Part shown: piece after piece, positions 52,224 to 63,134 of the stretch
Position numbering within the stretch: the stretch's first letter is position 1
How the letters are laid out: each line of letters begins with the position of its first letter
NCBI GenBank assembly: GCA_018268085.1
Contig: JAFDXE010000004.1
Location: 62,001 to 126,000, forward strand
From: Bacteroidota bacterium
GTDB taxonomy: Bacteria; Bacteroidota; Bacteroidia; Chitinophagales; Chitinophagaceae
Direction: 5' to 3'
DNA length: 64,000 bases
Position numbers and translations under genes: made by a program
Notes under the pieces: model-generated
What the model was told of the DNA's origin: nothing
Database searches by the model: none
Seen by the model: only the letters and a program-made list of their open reading frames with translations

Positions 52224-53261
52224 CTAAAAATGAACTGGGCATCTGTAACTGTTCCGTGAGGTATTGTGGATATTCAGGTAACTGTGATAAGACATGGAAG
52301 CTTCAAAACCTCCCATTGATTGCGATGCCGTTTTTAACTTCGATGTATTCACATCATACGTAAACCCGATGGCAAACTTAAAAATATCCAACTTTATAAC
52401 GGGTATAATGGCATCATTCCACCGCAAAAAAGATCCAATAGAAATACTTGTAGTTTCCTCATCGGCATTTTCAACAAGATCATGTTTAAACATAAATCCT
52501 CCCTGTGCCTGGTTATTACCACCCTGTTTGAAAAAATCGGCATAGATGATGAACTTATCTGCATCACTTGTAGGTGCTGCCAGTCCTGCACTAAGCATCC
52601 ATTTCACATTCAATTTCCCTTCATCTCCTGCTGAAAAAATTTCCTTGATATTAGCTTTCGGTTGGTTTACATGAAAGGCAGACAGACCGGCATAGTATTT
52701 AATATCATTAGCAAATGAACTGCTATACACCACTCCTGCAGAAAGATCGAAGTAATTTTTATCGGTATTGGAAAATACATCCTGTGTGGGATTTGAAGGA
52801 TCATATTGTCCGTTTACATACTGATCATCAAATTTTAATTTCGACACATTAAAATGTTGAAACCCTGCGCCGGGCATAACACCAATGGATAAATACGCAT
52901 CTTTTTCATCGCTCATCGATTTGTGATAAGCAAATACAGGTAATACCTGGAATTTCCCAAACCTGGAATCGCCAGCCTGGTCATTAGTTAACTGCAAACC
53001 GAAAGAAACAAAATTATCGGTATTCCTGGGCCAGGCTAACTTGGTTTCAAACCCCAATGCTTCAGATACATACGGCACTGTTACACTCGACCACTGATTA
53101 CGATATGCTCCGGTTACCCTTATATCTCCCTTATAAGAAAATGACAACGCCGGGTTTCTTAACAAAGGCACTTCATAAAACTGAGAAAAATTAAGATCCT
53201 GCCCAATTGATCGTAGGCCGATTATTGTCAGGACAAATAGTATAGTGCTAAACCTTTTCAT
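52224..53261 (-). CDS. PorP/SprF-family type IX secretion outer-membrane protein
   Basis: A 345-residue beta-barrel with a signal peptide (MKRFSTILFVLTIIGLRSIGQ). The PorP/SprF landmarks are DLNFSQFYEVPLLRNPALS, GDIRVTGAYRNQWSSVTVPY, SFGLQLTNDQAGDS and YFDLSAGVVYSS. SprF-type proteins are needed to export a specific giant adhesin through the type IX system. It lies 10 bases downstream of the adhesin gene, the same pairing as sprB-sprF, so it is probably the dedicated partner of that protein. Confidence 0.93.
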   Translation of the reverse strand: MKRFSTILFVLTIIGLRSIGQDLNFSQFYEVPLLRNPALSFSYKGDIRVTGAYRNQWSSVTVPYVSEALGFETKLAWPRNTDNFVSFGLQLTNDQAGDSRFGKFQVLPVFAYHKSMSDEKDAYLSIGVMPGAGFQHFNVSKLKFDDQYVNGQYDPSNPTQDVFSNTDKNYFDLSAGVVYSSSFANDIKYYAGLSAFHVNQPKANIKEIFSAGDEGKLNVKWMLSAGLAAPTSDADKFIIYADFFKQGGNNQAQGGFMFKHDLVENADEETTSISIGSFLRWNDAIIPVIKLDIFKFAIGFTYDVNTSKLKTASQSMGGFEASMSYHSYLNIHNTSRNSYRCPVHF

Positions 53262-53271
53262 AAATAACTTT

Positions 53272-56200
53272 TTACTTGATAATCGTTACGTTCCCTTTAT
53301 ATTCATACGGAGTTCCATTCTCACAGATAACACCGGCAGTGTATACAAACACGCCTGGAGGACTGAATTTTCCTTTTATTTTTCCATCCCATCCATACGT
53401 CGGATTGTTTGGCGGAAAGTTGTTCCTTTCAAAAACAACCTCACCCCATCTGTTGAATATCCTGAAATACTGAACGGATACTATCCCCTTCCCTCTTACC
53501 ATTAGCACATCATTCTTACCATCACTGTTAGGAGTAAACGCATTTGGAATAAATACCTGTGCATCCAGGCAAAATACTTTGATACGAATATCATCTGTTG
53601 CTGAACAGCCATATGCAGTTGTACCGGTTACTTTATAGGTAATATCATGCTTCACTTCTGCAATGGGAATATTACAATCGCTGCAACTCAGATCTGTTGC
53701 CGGTTCCCACAACCATTGTGTTATCGGGCCATTGGTAATAACAGATGTCAATGGATGCATGGTTCCGGTTGCCAGCGTAAGATCGGGACCAAGGTCTATA
53801 CTTGGGTATTGTCCTACAGCAACCAATACGTAAGCAGTATCAGTAAAACAATTATATCCGTCATAACCGACCACTCTGTACCGGATAGTAGTTGTTGGAC
53901 TGGCAACAGGATTCGGTATGCTGGTATTGTTCAAACCGGTAGGTGGCGACCACTGGTAACTTGTTCCGCCGCTAACCAGTAAATTAGCTGATTGACCAAT
54001 ACAGATACTATCGTCTGGCGAAACAGAAAGATGCAAAGGCTGAATTACTGTAATTACAGTGGTATCATAGCCTGAGCAGCCGAAACTATTTGTTCCGGAT
54101 ACGATGTATGGTGTAGTAATAGAAGGTGTAGCAATCGGGTTCGGACAGTTAGTACAACTCAACCCCTGCACAGGCGTCCATTGTAATGGGGATGGGCCAG
54201 TAGCTGTTAATTGTGCAGAACCGCCAAGGCAAAGCGTCAAATCACCACTGGAATGAACAACCGGTACCGGATTAATAACAATTGAATGATATGTTGTATC
54301 TCTACATCCGTTAACCGTTCCCGTTATTAACTGCAGGGAATAATTTCCCGCTGTTTCAAATTGATAAGAGAAAATACTATTATCACCTGTTGCTCCGTTC
54401 GACAATGTCCAGTGTGTAATATTCAAAGGATCTGTAGATTGTATGTTGCTTTGAAAATTCACTATATCATGAACACATCCTGTTGCCGGTCCTGTAATTG
54501 AAGACACAGGAATGTTATTGATGTGTAAGTTCAATTGTTTATACACCGTGTCCTTACAGCCGCTAATACCAGTTACTATCATCATAATAGTATACGGTCC
54601 GGAAACTGTGTATTGATGGTTAACAATATTGCCTGTTCCGTTATTGCCGTCACCAAAATCCCATTCTACTGATGCTTCACCAAAGAACACATGGGAAGTG
54701 TCTGTAAATAGTATATTGCTGTATCCGCAATATTGTTGTTCCGTAATATTAAATCCGGCATCGGTTTTATCTACTTTAATGGTATCTGGTCCGTTACTGG
54801 TAAAATCACAACCTGTACTTTGCAGTGTTACAGATGGTATATATGTTCCAGGATTATTGTACGTATGATAAACAACCAACTGGTTAGTTGAAAGCGTGTT
54901 CCCGTCACCGAAATTCCAAACCAGGTTGTTTGTTCCTGTTGCAACCGCTTCAAACCTTACAGGGTCAGGATAACAAACAAAACCCCCGGTATACAATAAT
55001 GAGCCGCTGGGCCCTGTAATGGTTACAACCTGCATATTGTTGTACACACAACCTCCGGGTGCTGTAACAGTGGAAGTGACGGTATAAGTTCCGGGAGTGG
55101 TATAAGTATGCAATACACTGTCTCCTGTAGCCCCATTACCATCTCCAAAATCCCAAGTTGAACTTACAGATGGTATATCATGATTTACAAAAGTGATGGT
55201 AAAAGGAACACAATTGCCTGTGTTTGCAGATAAACTGATATTACCCGGCAATGTCGACGAAACCTGTATGCTGGCATGTGTGCTATCTATACAGGATGAG
55301 CCATCGGGATTATTATGATAGCTGATGAGCGTAACTGTAAACAACCCCGGGTTTGTATAGGTATGAGCAGGATTTTCCAATGATGACAGAGCGCCGTCCC
55401 CAAAATGCCACTCCCACGCATTGGAGCTATCAGATTGATTTGTAAATTGAATTGTCTGCCCTATACAACTGTTTAACTGGCTGGCAATAAATGATGCGAC
55501 CGGTGTAGGATAAACAGTGATGTACTTTATAGCAATCGTGTCTGTACAGTTGTTAAATGCATGTACCGAAACAGAATACACACCCGGATCAGTAAAAGTG
55601 TGATACACAGTATCTATATTGTCGGTAGTTGTTTGGCTGTTTCCATCACCAAAATTCCAGTTAAATAAACTTCCACCTGTTGTGTTATTAATGAATGCCA
55701 CTGTGTGAGGCGCACAACCCGCTGCATCCGTACCATTAAATGAGTAATTCAGATGAATATTATTGGGAGCAGCAATAATATTATACATAATTGAATCGGC
55801 TCCACATTCATTCACAGCCAGTAATTGTACATGAAATGTATCTACTACTCCGGTATGAAATACATGAGTAAAAGTATCGCTTGAGTTAGTAGTAACAATT
55901 GTTCCATCATCAAAATTCCAGGTGTAAGTATTGTTGTTTCCACCCGATGTATTGGTAAATAATACACTCATAGGCGAACAGCCATTAGTTGAAGACGGCG
56001 TATAAAGTGCCCTTGGCTTAGATTTTACCCTAACTGAATCACTGAAAATTAGTGTATCGCATATTGACAGTACTTTCAGTTTTATTACATACACTGTATC
56101 ATTATAAGTAGGATTAGATTGAAATACTATTGTGCCAGGTTGTGCCAATGTAGATGTAGTGCTGTTACCAAAATCCCACGCATAATTAAACAACCCGATA

Positions 56201-59200
56201 TTCGGTGTAGTATTAGTGAAGGTCACGCTTAATGGTCCACAACCTACACTATCACTCATCGTAAAGGAAGGATGTGGAAGATTGTAAGTATAAAAATTCC
56301 TGCTGATGCTGTCATTCCTGCAACCAAACAATGATATTGCTTTTAATTTGATAGTTACTACATCGTTTTCATTAATGATAGTATAGCCAGGAAAAACGGG
56401 GCCGGTCCCTATCAGCACACCATTGGCGTACCATTCATAATCACTGTTATTTGCCGGGAATAGTTGGAGATTAATGATAGCAGGTGTTAACTGGAACTGG
56501 GGACAACCAATTGTATCTGTTGGATCAAAAAAAGCTTTAGCATCAGGATGCGTTATAACTTCTATCGCTGTTCTTGGCCCTTCACATCCTAAAGCTGTTG
56601 TCTGGCTTACATAATAAAATACAGAACCGGCAACGGTCGTAACAGGTACAGGCGCTGTAGCCAAGGCCGTTCCTCCTGCAGAAGTTGCATACCAATTCAG
56701 GGTGTTATTTGGATCATTGCTGGCAGTAAGTGCCGTTGCTGTTTCATTGATGCAATAACTTACGGGGCTTGGCGCAACAGGTAAATTTCCCAACGGATTT
56801 ATTACCACCAATACCGAATCATTCAGTGAAGTACAGTTATTTACTGTTATATGAACATAGTACATTCCTGCGTTAGAAGTAATGGTATTACTGATAGAGG
56901 GGTTTTGAAGGTTACTGCTAAAGCTGTTCGGACCAGTCCAGGAATACGTTATTGTACCGGTTGCACTACTGCTTGCTGAAAGCGTAAGCGTTGCCCCAAG
57001 ACAAATGGCGCTGTTACTCCCTGCCAGGGGCGGAGCTGGTGGATTTGGATCGCTCAGCGTATAAGGTCCGACAATGTTCGAAGGGCATCCAGCTATAGAC
57101 ACTTGTATGTTATCATACACACCTGCTACCAGATTTGAAATAATTACCTGCCCCGTACCATTAGCTGTAATGGTTGCAGACTGAGGATTTCCATCCTGGA
57201 GATAAGCTACAGAATAAGTGTTTCCTGATGACAGTCCATTTAAAGTTATTGAACCAGTTGCTGATGAACAACTGGATGGATTGACTGATGTTGCATTTAT
57301 TATTTGTGGAGTTGTATTTACAACTACAACGGTGGTAGCAGTTTGCGAAACACAATTACCTGTTTGAGCGATTGCAGTTACCGAATATGTACCTGCCGCC
57401 TGCACAGTTACATTATTGATTGAAGGATTTTGCTGGCTACTGCTGAATACATTTGGCCCTGTCCAGGTGAAAGTAACTGCGCCCGTAAATGTTGTTGATG
57501 CCGACAAGTTTAATGTATTACCGGTACAAACCGGTCCATCGTTAGAAGCAACCGGCATTGCAGGTGTTTCATTTACAACCAGGGTTGTGGTGGCTGTTGC
57601 AGAACTACAACCATTTACAACTACATAGAGTGAATATACTCCGGCATTGCTCAATGCTACAGGTGTTAATACAGGATTTTGCTGTCCACTGCTATAACTT
57701 CCCGGTCCGCTCCAGTTGTACGTAGCACCTACAGGTGCTGCCGAGGAAGACAGGGTTACAGATCCGCCACTACATACAGGTCCGCCGTTACTAACCACCG
57801 GAGTAGGTGGCGGCGTAGGATCCTGCAATACATAAGGCCCAAACTGGTTGGAAGAACAACCGTTTAATTCAACGTAGATATTGTCATAAGTTCCGGCAGC
57901 GAGGTTTGACAAAACGAGATTACCAGAACCATCTGCGGTAGCTAATTGCGTTTGTGGGCTAACGTTATATGTATAGTGTATGGTAAAATTCTGAGATGGC
58001 GTTAGTCCGGTTAAAGTTATGTAGCCTGTTGAAGAGGAACAGGTAGATGGATTGGTTGCAGTAGCATTATTGATATGTGGTGTTGGATTCACAGTAACCG
58101 CTACTGTTGCCTGAGGCGACGCACAGGATCCAGTTGTAGCGGTAATAGTTAAAGAATAAGTTCCGCTGGCGGCAACAGTTACATTTGGAATAGAAGGATT
58201 CGCCTGGTTACTACTGAAGCTATTAGGGCCTGTCCACGAATATGTTAACGCACCGGGAAAACCTGTATTGGAAGTAAGGTTTAAGTTATCACCAGTACAT
58301 ATCGGGCTATTACTTCCGAGCACAGGCAGAGCAGGTGTTGGATTTACCGTAACAGCAACCGATGCCGGTAATGATGTACAGCCACTAATCGTTGCCGTTA
58401 CAAAATAAGTTCCACCGGCTGCAACAGTTGCATTGCTAACCGATGCATTCTGGCCAACACTGGCAAATCCATTAGGTCCGGTCCATTGATAGGTTACAGT
58501 TCCCGGAGACGTAGTAGATGCGGAAAGATTTAACGTAGCTCCTGCACATATCGGGCTATTACCCGATGTAGTAGGCGTAGCGGGTGTGGAAGGATCCGAT
58601 AAAGTTACCGGCCCCTGGTCATTAGATGAGCAGCCAAGAGAGGTTACATGAATATTATCATACAAGCCTGCCGCGAGATTTGGTATAACAATACTACCTG
58701 ATGCATTTGCAGTAAGATTAATTGTTTGTGGACTACCATTAAATGTGTAGTTGACCGTATATGCAATAGAAGCGGATAAACCGGTTAAAGTAATAGATCC
58801 GGAATTTGTTCCACATGTAGTTGGATTGACATGGCTTATTCCCGAAATATTTGGGCTGGGGTTTACATTCACAACAATCATTTCCCTTGGGCCTTCACAG
58901 GATGTTGATGAATTTACCTGGCTTACGTAATAAGAAAAATTTCCGGTAGCCGTTGTAACCGGGATTGGCGCAGTTGAACTTCCCGTACCGCCGGCAGCAC
59001 TTGTATACCATAAAAGAGAATTGCCAGCACTCGCAGTAGCAGAAAGCGCCGTAGCTGTCGCATTCTGGCAGTAGTTTACCGGACTTACTACAACCGGCAA
59101 AGAAGGCAGGGGATTTACCGTTATATTAAACGAAGCGGTTCCGGAACAGCCATTCAGGCTAGTCGTTACCGTTATTGTAGCCGTAATCGGTACACCTGAT

Positions 59201-61320
59201 GAATTTTGGGTAGTGAAAACAGGAATTGTATTTGAGCTTCCACTGGCAGCAAGGCCAATACCAGGATTGCTGTTCGTCCATGAAAAAGTTGCACCTGCAA
59301 TAGAGCTTGAAAAACTCAGTGGGCCGATGCTTGTGCCTGCGCATCTCACTATATCAACCGGAACTGTTGGTACCGGAGTTGGATGAACCACAACGGGTGT
59401 TGTTGCGTTAGTGGTGCCGCATTCATTGCTTACAGCTAAGGTTACAGTGTAATTACCTGATGTATTATATACAATTGTTCCTGGATTTGCAGCAGTTGAC
59501 GAATTCGGTAAACCTCCGGGAAACGACCATGAAATACCAGGCGTTTGATTACCACAATTAGTAATGGTTGCTGTAGGGTTAACAGAAGAAGGAATACAAG
59601 CATCATTTATGGGGTTAATATTGACCATTGGCTTCTTTTTCACAACTACACTTTGATTTGCTGTAAAAGTCCCGCAAGGTGTGATTATTGAAAGTGAAAT
59701 GGTATAAGTACCAGTGCCAACAAAACTAAAAGATGGATTTTGAGAATTTGCATTTGTTCCTCCTGTAAAACTCCAGTCAGAAGTATTTCCACAAAATCCG
59801 GATGAATATGATACTTGCCAAAGGTATGTAAGTCCACCACTACAAGTATTTGTCGTAACTGATGTATTTGTTGTATTGACTAAAAGTGGAGAACATCCTT
59901 CAGTAGTATTTATTGTAAATGACGGAACAGGTAATGCAGATATGCAAATTACATGTGAGGCAGAACTTGGACCGCAACCATTTTGTGCAGTTAAAGTAAC
60001 AGTAAATGTTCCTGCTGCTGTAAAAGTATGTGTCTGGCTGGAATTATCCAAAGCAGTTACAACAGGAGTGCCATCGCCAAAATCCCAGGTATAAAGTGTA
60101 CTATGACTACAGCTATTGTTTGAACCTTCTATGGTAGTATTTAAAAAAGTTACAGGAGAATTAATACAACCGGGATTTGGATTGATATCAAATTCAGCTT
60201 CTGGCTTTGTGTAAACACGTATTGGTGAAAATTGTCCCTCGCTTGAATCGCATACATTTTTTGCCTGGATTTTAAACACAAATGCATTATTAGGTGCGCC
60301 GCAGGAAGTTGTTGTATAAGTATGACAAACAGTACTTGGTGGTGGATGGCTGTATGTAACCAATGGACTTCCATCACCAAAATCAACCTTATAAATTGTT
60401 GAAGGATCATTGGTTGAAAAATTATTTATAGGAAAACACACATTGATTGGTCCACACCCTTGGGTATTGGCGGGAATACCAGCACCAATTTGAGGATTAG
60501 TGATATTATAAACATTGTAGTGACTAACGTCAATACATCCATTCGTTCCTGTTACAGAATAAGTAATATCGAAAATCCCCGTACCATAATTGTGTGTAAT
60601 TCCGACAGGAGCAGTTGTAGAATTATATGAAGGTGTTGCGTCCCCCCAGTTGATATGATAATTAGAATTTATAGCAGGAGCCGATGCATCGTAAACGGTT
60701 AATGTTACATTTCCCGTACTACCGCAAAAATTGAAATTATTTAGAGGATCGCTTAGAACACCGTTTGGAAGCTGTTGATTTGTAACCGTCCGGATCACCG
60801 TGTCTTTACATCCGAAACTATTTGTTACAATTAGAGTTACCTGAAAATTTTGACTATTATTTCCATTACTGCCTACAAATTGATGAGAAGGACCAAATGC
60901 AGTTGACGTGTTATTTGATCCTGAATTAGGATCCCCAAAGTTCCAGGAATATGAATTTGCACCAGATGAAGTATTGTTGAATGAAATTGGAACATTACTA
61001 CATTGCCCTGTGGGTGAAAAAGTAAAATTTGCAGTAGGCACAGGATTCAAATTAACTTGTACCGGCCCTAAAGTATTTCCTGGCCCTCCCCCGTTGATTA
61101 CAACTGTGTAATTCCCGGGCAATGTTGCAGTATAAGTAGGATCTGTTCCAACATTTCCTCCGTTCAATTTCCATTGATACGATGTTGGAGAGCCTCCTGT
61201 AACACTTAATACAACACTACTTCCTGGGCAAATTCCAATTGGCCCAGCAGGTGTAATTGTTTGCGCATTCGAACTAATAAATACAATAAGGAAAAATGAT
61301 AACGATAGAAAGGTTCTCAT
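53272..61320 (-). CDS. Giant secreted PKD/SprB-repeat adhesin with type B T9SS C-terminal domain
   Basis: A protein of about 2682 residues from the ATG at 61320 (MRTFLSLSFFLIVFISSNAQ, signal peptide). It is built from Ig-like and PKD domains; I count about 11 PKD-type motifs of WDFGDG form. Three SprB-like units (NPSTCSSSTGYITLTGL...NLAAGTYDNIYV...GCSSN) alternate with Ig-like units containing TWTGPN and QNPSI. The last 95 residues (FIPNAFTPNSDGKNDVL, YFRIFNRWGEVVFE, GVFVYTAGVICENG, YKGNVTIIK) are the gliding-motility-type T9SS sorting domain. It is likely a cell-surface adhesin or motility-associated filament, exported with the PorP/SprF protein encoded next to it. Confidence 0.93.
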   Translation of the reverse strand: MRTFLSLSFFLIVFISSNAQTITPAGPIGICPGSSVVLSVTGGSPTSYQWKLNGGNVGTDPTYTATLPGNYTVVINGGGPGNTLGPVQVNLNPVPTANFTFSPTGQCSNVPISFNNTSSGANSYSWNFGDPNSGSNNTSTAFGPSHQFVGSNGNNSQNFQVTLIVTNSFGCKDTVIRTVTNQQLPNGVLSDPLNNFNFCGSTGNVTLTVYDASAPAINSNYHINWGDATPSYNSTTAPVGITHNYGTGIFDITYSVTGTNGCIDVSHYNVYNITNPQIGAGIPANTQGCGPINVCFPINNFSTNDPSTIYKVDFGDGSPLVTYSHPPPSTVCHTYTTTSCGAPNNAFVFKIQAKNVCDSSEGQFSPIRVYTKPEAEFDINPNPGCINSPVTFLNTTIEGSNNSCSHSTLYTWDFGDGTPVVTALDNSSQTHTFTAAGTFTVTLTAQNGCGPSSASHVICISALPVPSFTINTTEGCSPLLVNTTNTSVTTNTCSGGLTYLWQVSYSSGFCGNTSDWSFTGGTNANSQNPSFSFVGTGTYTISLSIITPCGTFTANQSVVVKKKPMVNINPINDACIPSSVNPTATITNCGNQTPGISWSFPGGLPNSSTAANPGTIVYNTSGNYTVTLAVSNECGTTNATTPVVVHPTPVPTVPVDIVRCAGTSIGPLSFSSSIAGATFSWTNSNPGIGLAASGSSNTIPVFTTQNSSGVPITATITVTTSLNGCSGTASFNITVNPLPSLPVVVSPVNYCQNATATALSATASAGNSLLWYTSAAGGTGSSTAPIPVTTATGNFSYYVSQVNSSTSCEGPREMIVVNVNPSPNISGISHVNPTTCGTNSGSITLTGLSASIAYTVNYTFNGSPQTINLTANASGSIVIPNLAAGLYDNIHVTSLGCSSNDQGPVTLSDPSTPATPTTSGNSPICAGATLNLSASTTSPGTVTYQWTGPNGFASVGQNASVSNATVAAGGTYFVTATISGCTSLPASVAVTVNPTPALPVLGSNSPICTGDNLNLTSNTGFPGALTYSWTGPNSFSSNQANPSIPNVTVAASGTYSLTITATTGSCASPQATVAVTVNPTPHINNATATNPSTCSSSTGYITLTGLTPSQNFTIHYTYNVSPQTQLATADGSGNLVLSNLAAGTYDNIYVELNGCSSNQFGPYVLQDPTPPPTPVVSNGGPVCSGGSVTLSSSAAPVGATYNWSGPGSYSSGQQNPVLTPVALSNAGVYSLYVVVNGCSSATATTTLVVNETPAMPVASNDGPVCTGNTLNLSASTTFTGAVTFTWTGPNVFSSSQQNPSINNVTVQAAGTYSVTAIAQTGNCVSQTATTVVVVNTTPQIINATSVNPSSCSSATGSITLNGLSSGNTYSVAYLQDGNPQSATITANGTGQVIISNLVAGVYDNIQVSIAGCPSNIVGPYTLSDPNPPAPPLAGSNSAICLGATLTLSASSSATGTITYSWTGPNSFSSNLQNPSISNTITSNAGMYYVHITVNNCTSLNDSVLVVINPLGNLPVAPSPVSYCINETATALTASNDPNNTLNWYATSAGGTALATAPVPVTTVAGSVFYYVSQTTALGCEGPRTAIEVITHPDAKAFFDPTDTIGCPQFQLTPAIINLQLFPANNSDYEWYANGVLIGTGPVFPGYTIINENDVVTIKLKAISLFGCRNDSISRNFYTYNLPHPSFTMSDSVGCGPLSVTFTNTTPNIGLFNYAWDFGNSTTSTLAQPGTIVFQSNPTYNDTVYVIKLKVLSICDTLIFSDSVRVKSKPRALYTPSSTNGCSPMSVLFTNTSGGNNNTYTWNFDDGTIVTTNSSDTFTHVFHTGVVDTFHVQLLAVNECGADSIMYNIIAAPNNIHLNYSFNGTDAAGCAPHTVAFINNTTGGSLFNWNFGDGNSQTTTDNIDTVYHTFTDPGVYSVSVHAFNNCTDTIAIKYITVYPTPVASFIASQLNSCIGQTIQFTNQSDSSNAWEWHFGDGALSSLENPAHTYTNPGLFTVTLISYHNNPDGSSCIDSTHASIQVSSTLPGNISLSANTGNCVPFTITFVNHDIPSVSSTWDFGDGNGATGDSVLHTYTTPGTYTVTSTVTAPGGCVYNNMQVVTITGPSGSLLYTGGFVCYPDPVRFEAVATGTNNLVWNFGDGNTLSTNQLVVYHTYNNPGTYIPSVTLQSTGCDFTSNGPDTIKVDKTDAGFNITEQQYCGYSNILFTDTSHVFFGEASVEWDFGDGNNGTGNIVNHQYTVSGPYTIMMIVTGISGCKDTVYKQLNLHINNIPVSSITGPATGCVHDIVNFQSNIQSTDPLNITHWTLSNGATGDNSIFSYQFETAGNYSLQLITGTVNGCRDTTYHSIVINPVPVVHSSGDLTLCLGGSAQLTATGPSPLQWTPVQGLSCTNCPNPIATPSITTPYIVSGTNSFGCSGYDTTVITVIQPLHLSVSPDDSICIGQSANLLVSGGTSYQWSPPTGLNNTSIPNPVASPTTTIRYRVVGYDGYNCFTDTAYVLVAVGQYPSIDLGPDLTLATGTMHPLTSVITNGPITQWLWEPATDLSCSDCNIPIAEVKHDITYKVTGTTAYGCSATDDIRIKVFCLDAQVFIPNAFTPNSDGKNDVLMVRGKGIVSVQYFRIFNRWGEVVFERNNFPPNNPTYGWDGKIKGKFSPPGVFVYTAGVICENGTPYEYKGNVTIIK
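57035..58860 (-). repeat. Three SprB-like repeats inside the giant adhesin
   Basis: Three homologous units of about 270 bp lie at roughly 58590-58860, 57810-58085 and 57035-57310, each coding for a NPxxC...GxITLxGL...IxNLxAGxYDNIxV...GCxSNxxGPxxLxDP pattern. They are separated by one or two Ig-like units of about 85 residues that are also repeated. The DNA copies have diverged, so this is protein-level repetition and not a recent duplication. Confidence 0.85.
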
Positions 61321-61329
61321 CAAGTACAA

Positions 61330-61792
61330 GTTGGTTTTGGTAAATATATTGTCTAAGGATTGTGTTACGTATCATCTAATTGTCCTTACACATTAATAGA
61401 AAAACAAAGATAAATAAACTTTAATGTCCATATTCGATTCGAAAATTAAAAAATGATTATCCTGTTTAATACAGAATTAATTTCTATTGGGAGAATACAC
61501 TATTTCAGAAAAATTTAAAAGGAGGGTACCAGTACAAAAAAGGGTGTTTTCACCCGAAATTAAAACACAAGCTTCTATTTTTTAAACCTCAATATTGATA
61601 TGTACATGTAAACAAAATAACTTCTTCTGCATCCGGGAGCATAACAGATTTCACACCTCTTAGAATAAGCGATTCATTGGAATTATTTTTTATTCAGTAT
61701 CTCCCATATCTTTTTCGCTGAGGCTGTATAAGTGCAGAGATTTAATCTTCCAAACGAAGATATCTTTTACTTTAAAAAACTTACCTCTACCC
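61330..61792. other. AT-rich intergenic region
   Basis: About 460 bases between the adhesin start and the end of the HPP gene. I see no gene or structured RNA. It must contain the adhesin promoter, but no convincing TAnnTTTG element with upstream box stands out. Confidence 0.4.
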
Positions 61793-62401
61793 CTACTTCT
61801 TTATTCTCATCCTTCTCCCTTTCAAAAATCTCCTTTTAAAAAACCTCGTAAATTTTTCATTGGTTGGATAAGATCTATTCGGCGTCATGTTATTAAACAA
61901 CAAAGCAATAATCAACAACACAACGGCACCTGCTAACACGGGCGATAAAACATACAGGTATCCTAACCGCTTTATTTTTTCTGATCCTATTACGGCAATC
62001 AACGCAGTGGCGCCACCGGGAGGATGCAATGTTTTCGTTATTTGCATACCCACAATGGCAAGCGACACCGCAGCAGGAGCCGTTATCCATATAATGTCCG
62101 GCAACAACTTGTAACAACTTACACCTATGATCGCTGAAATTAAATGCCCGCCAATTAAATTTCGTGGCTGCGCCAACGGGCTCTGAATAGCTCCATACAC
62201 CAACACACTAGATGCACCAAATGAACCAATCAGGAAGATATTGTCGACCTGTGCTATAGAATGACTTTGTATCCAGGCTATCAATCCAATCCCGATAAAC
62301 GACCCCGTGAATGACCATACATGTTCTCTTACATCAATTAACGTCTCTTTATAAACGATATACTTCGATACCCTCAAAGTTTTTTTAATCCGCTCTTTCA
62401 T
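61793..62401 (-). CDS. HPP-family membrane protein
   Basis: A 202-residue protein with about four to five membrane helices and the family signature TKTLHPPGGATALIAVIGSEKI. Other conserved parts are FLIGSFGASSVLVYGAIQSPLAQPRNLIGGHLISA. HPP proteins have been linked to nitrite transport in chloroplasts and cyanobacteria; the substrate here is unknown. It has a basic C-terminal tail (FFKRRFLKGRRMRIKK). Confidence 0.9.
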   Translation of the reverse strand: MKERIKKTLRVSKYIVYKETLIDVREHVWSFTGSFIGIGLIAWIQSHSIAQVDNIFLIGSFGASSVLVYGAIQSPLAQPRNLIGGHLISAIIGVSCYKLLPDIIWITAPAAVSLAIVGMQITKTLHPPGGATALIAVIGSEKIKRLGYLYVLSPVLAGAVVLLIIALLFNNMTPNRSYPTNEKFTRFFKRRFLKGRRMRIKK

Positions 62402-63050
62402 TAATTAGTTCCTATTCTTTCTTAGCTATTAACCAGGTGTCTGTTTCTTCTGTAACACATCCTATAATAAAAGCTTTATAAAAAAACAGCGAATATAACC
62501 CCACTCTGTCACAAATATGCATTTTGGGTTTACGTTTTAGCGTACTAGTGACTGGCTTACAGCTCCACTTGTACCAATAATGATTTGAATTCGAATTATC
62601 GTCATACTACATCCACATAGTTCTAAAACTCTATTGATCATTCAGCAGATCAAATACCGCACAAGTACGCCAACCCTCAAAACCAATGCTGCTCACTTTC
62701 GCCAGTGAGAAAATACTTCAACAGCACTTGCAAAATAAAACCTATCGCTGTCTCTGAATATATATATTCTACTCTTCTTATTTTATCATTCACCATCAGA
62801 AAAATCATGGCATAAATGTTTTGAATAAAATATACAGTAGTTTGTAACCTCAATATTTATCGTTTAATGCTGACAAGGTTTTTTACTGAAGGCATGTTGT
62901 AAATAACAGTCAGCGATATACTTTGGAAGTTCCTGGTGGTATTACGAAAAATCTCTTTGAAACCAGGATTTAATTACCGCACAATTATGGTAAGCTCATT
63001 CAAAGCAAGGCCGCCAATTGCATTGGTATGGAGCAGAGTACTTACGGATA
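62402..63050. other. Intergenic region upstream of the HPP gene
   Basis: About 650 bases with no ORF of note on either strand and no RNA gene I can identify. It lies between the HPP start and the terminator of the next gene. Confidence 0.4.
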
Positions 63051-63083
63051 AAAAAAAGAGGCTGCCAATTGTGGCAACCTCTG
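63051..63083 (-). terminator. Intrinsic terminator of the T9SS protein gene
   Basis: On the minus strand AGAGG-T-TGCCA and TGGCA-G-CCTCT form a stem around CAATT, followed by a run of eight T. It lies about 50 bases after the stop at 63135. This is the strongest terminator in the right half of the window. Confidence 0.9.
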
Positions 63084-63134
63084 AGTTCTAAAAACTACCA
63101 GAAGCTATTTTATACTCAGGCCCATTGCTGACGG

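Noticed and set aside
57035..58860. Possible CRISPR or satellite array
   Set aside because: The repeats are long, diverged, in frame and encode SprB-like domains of the adhesin.
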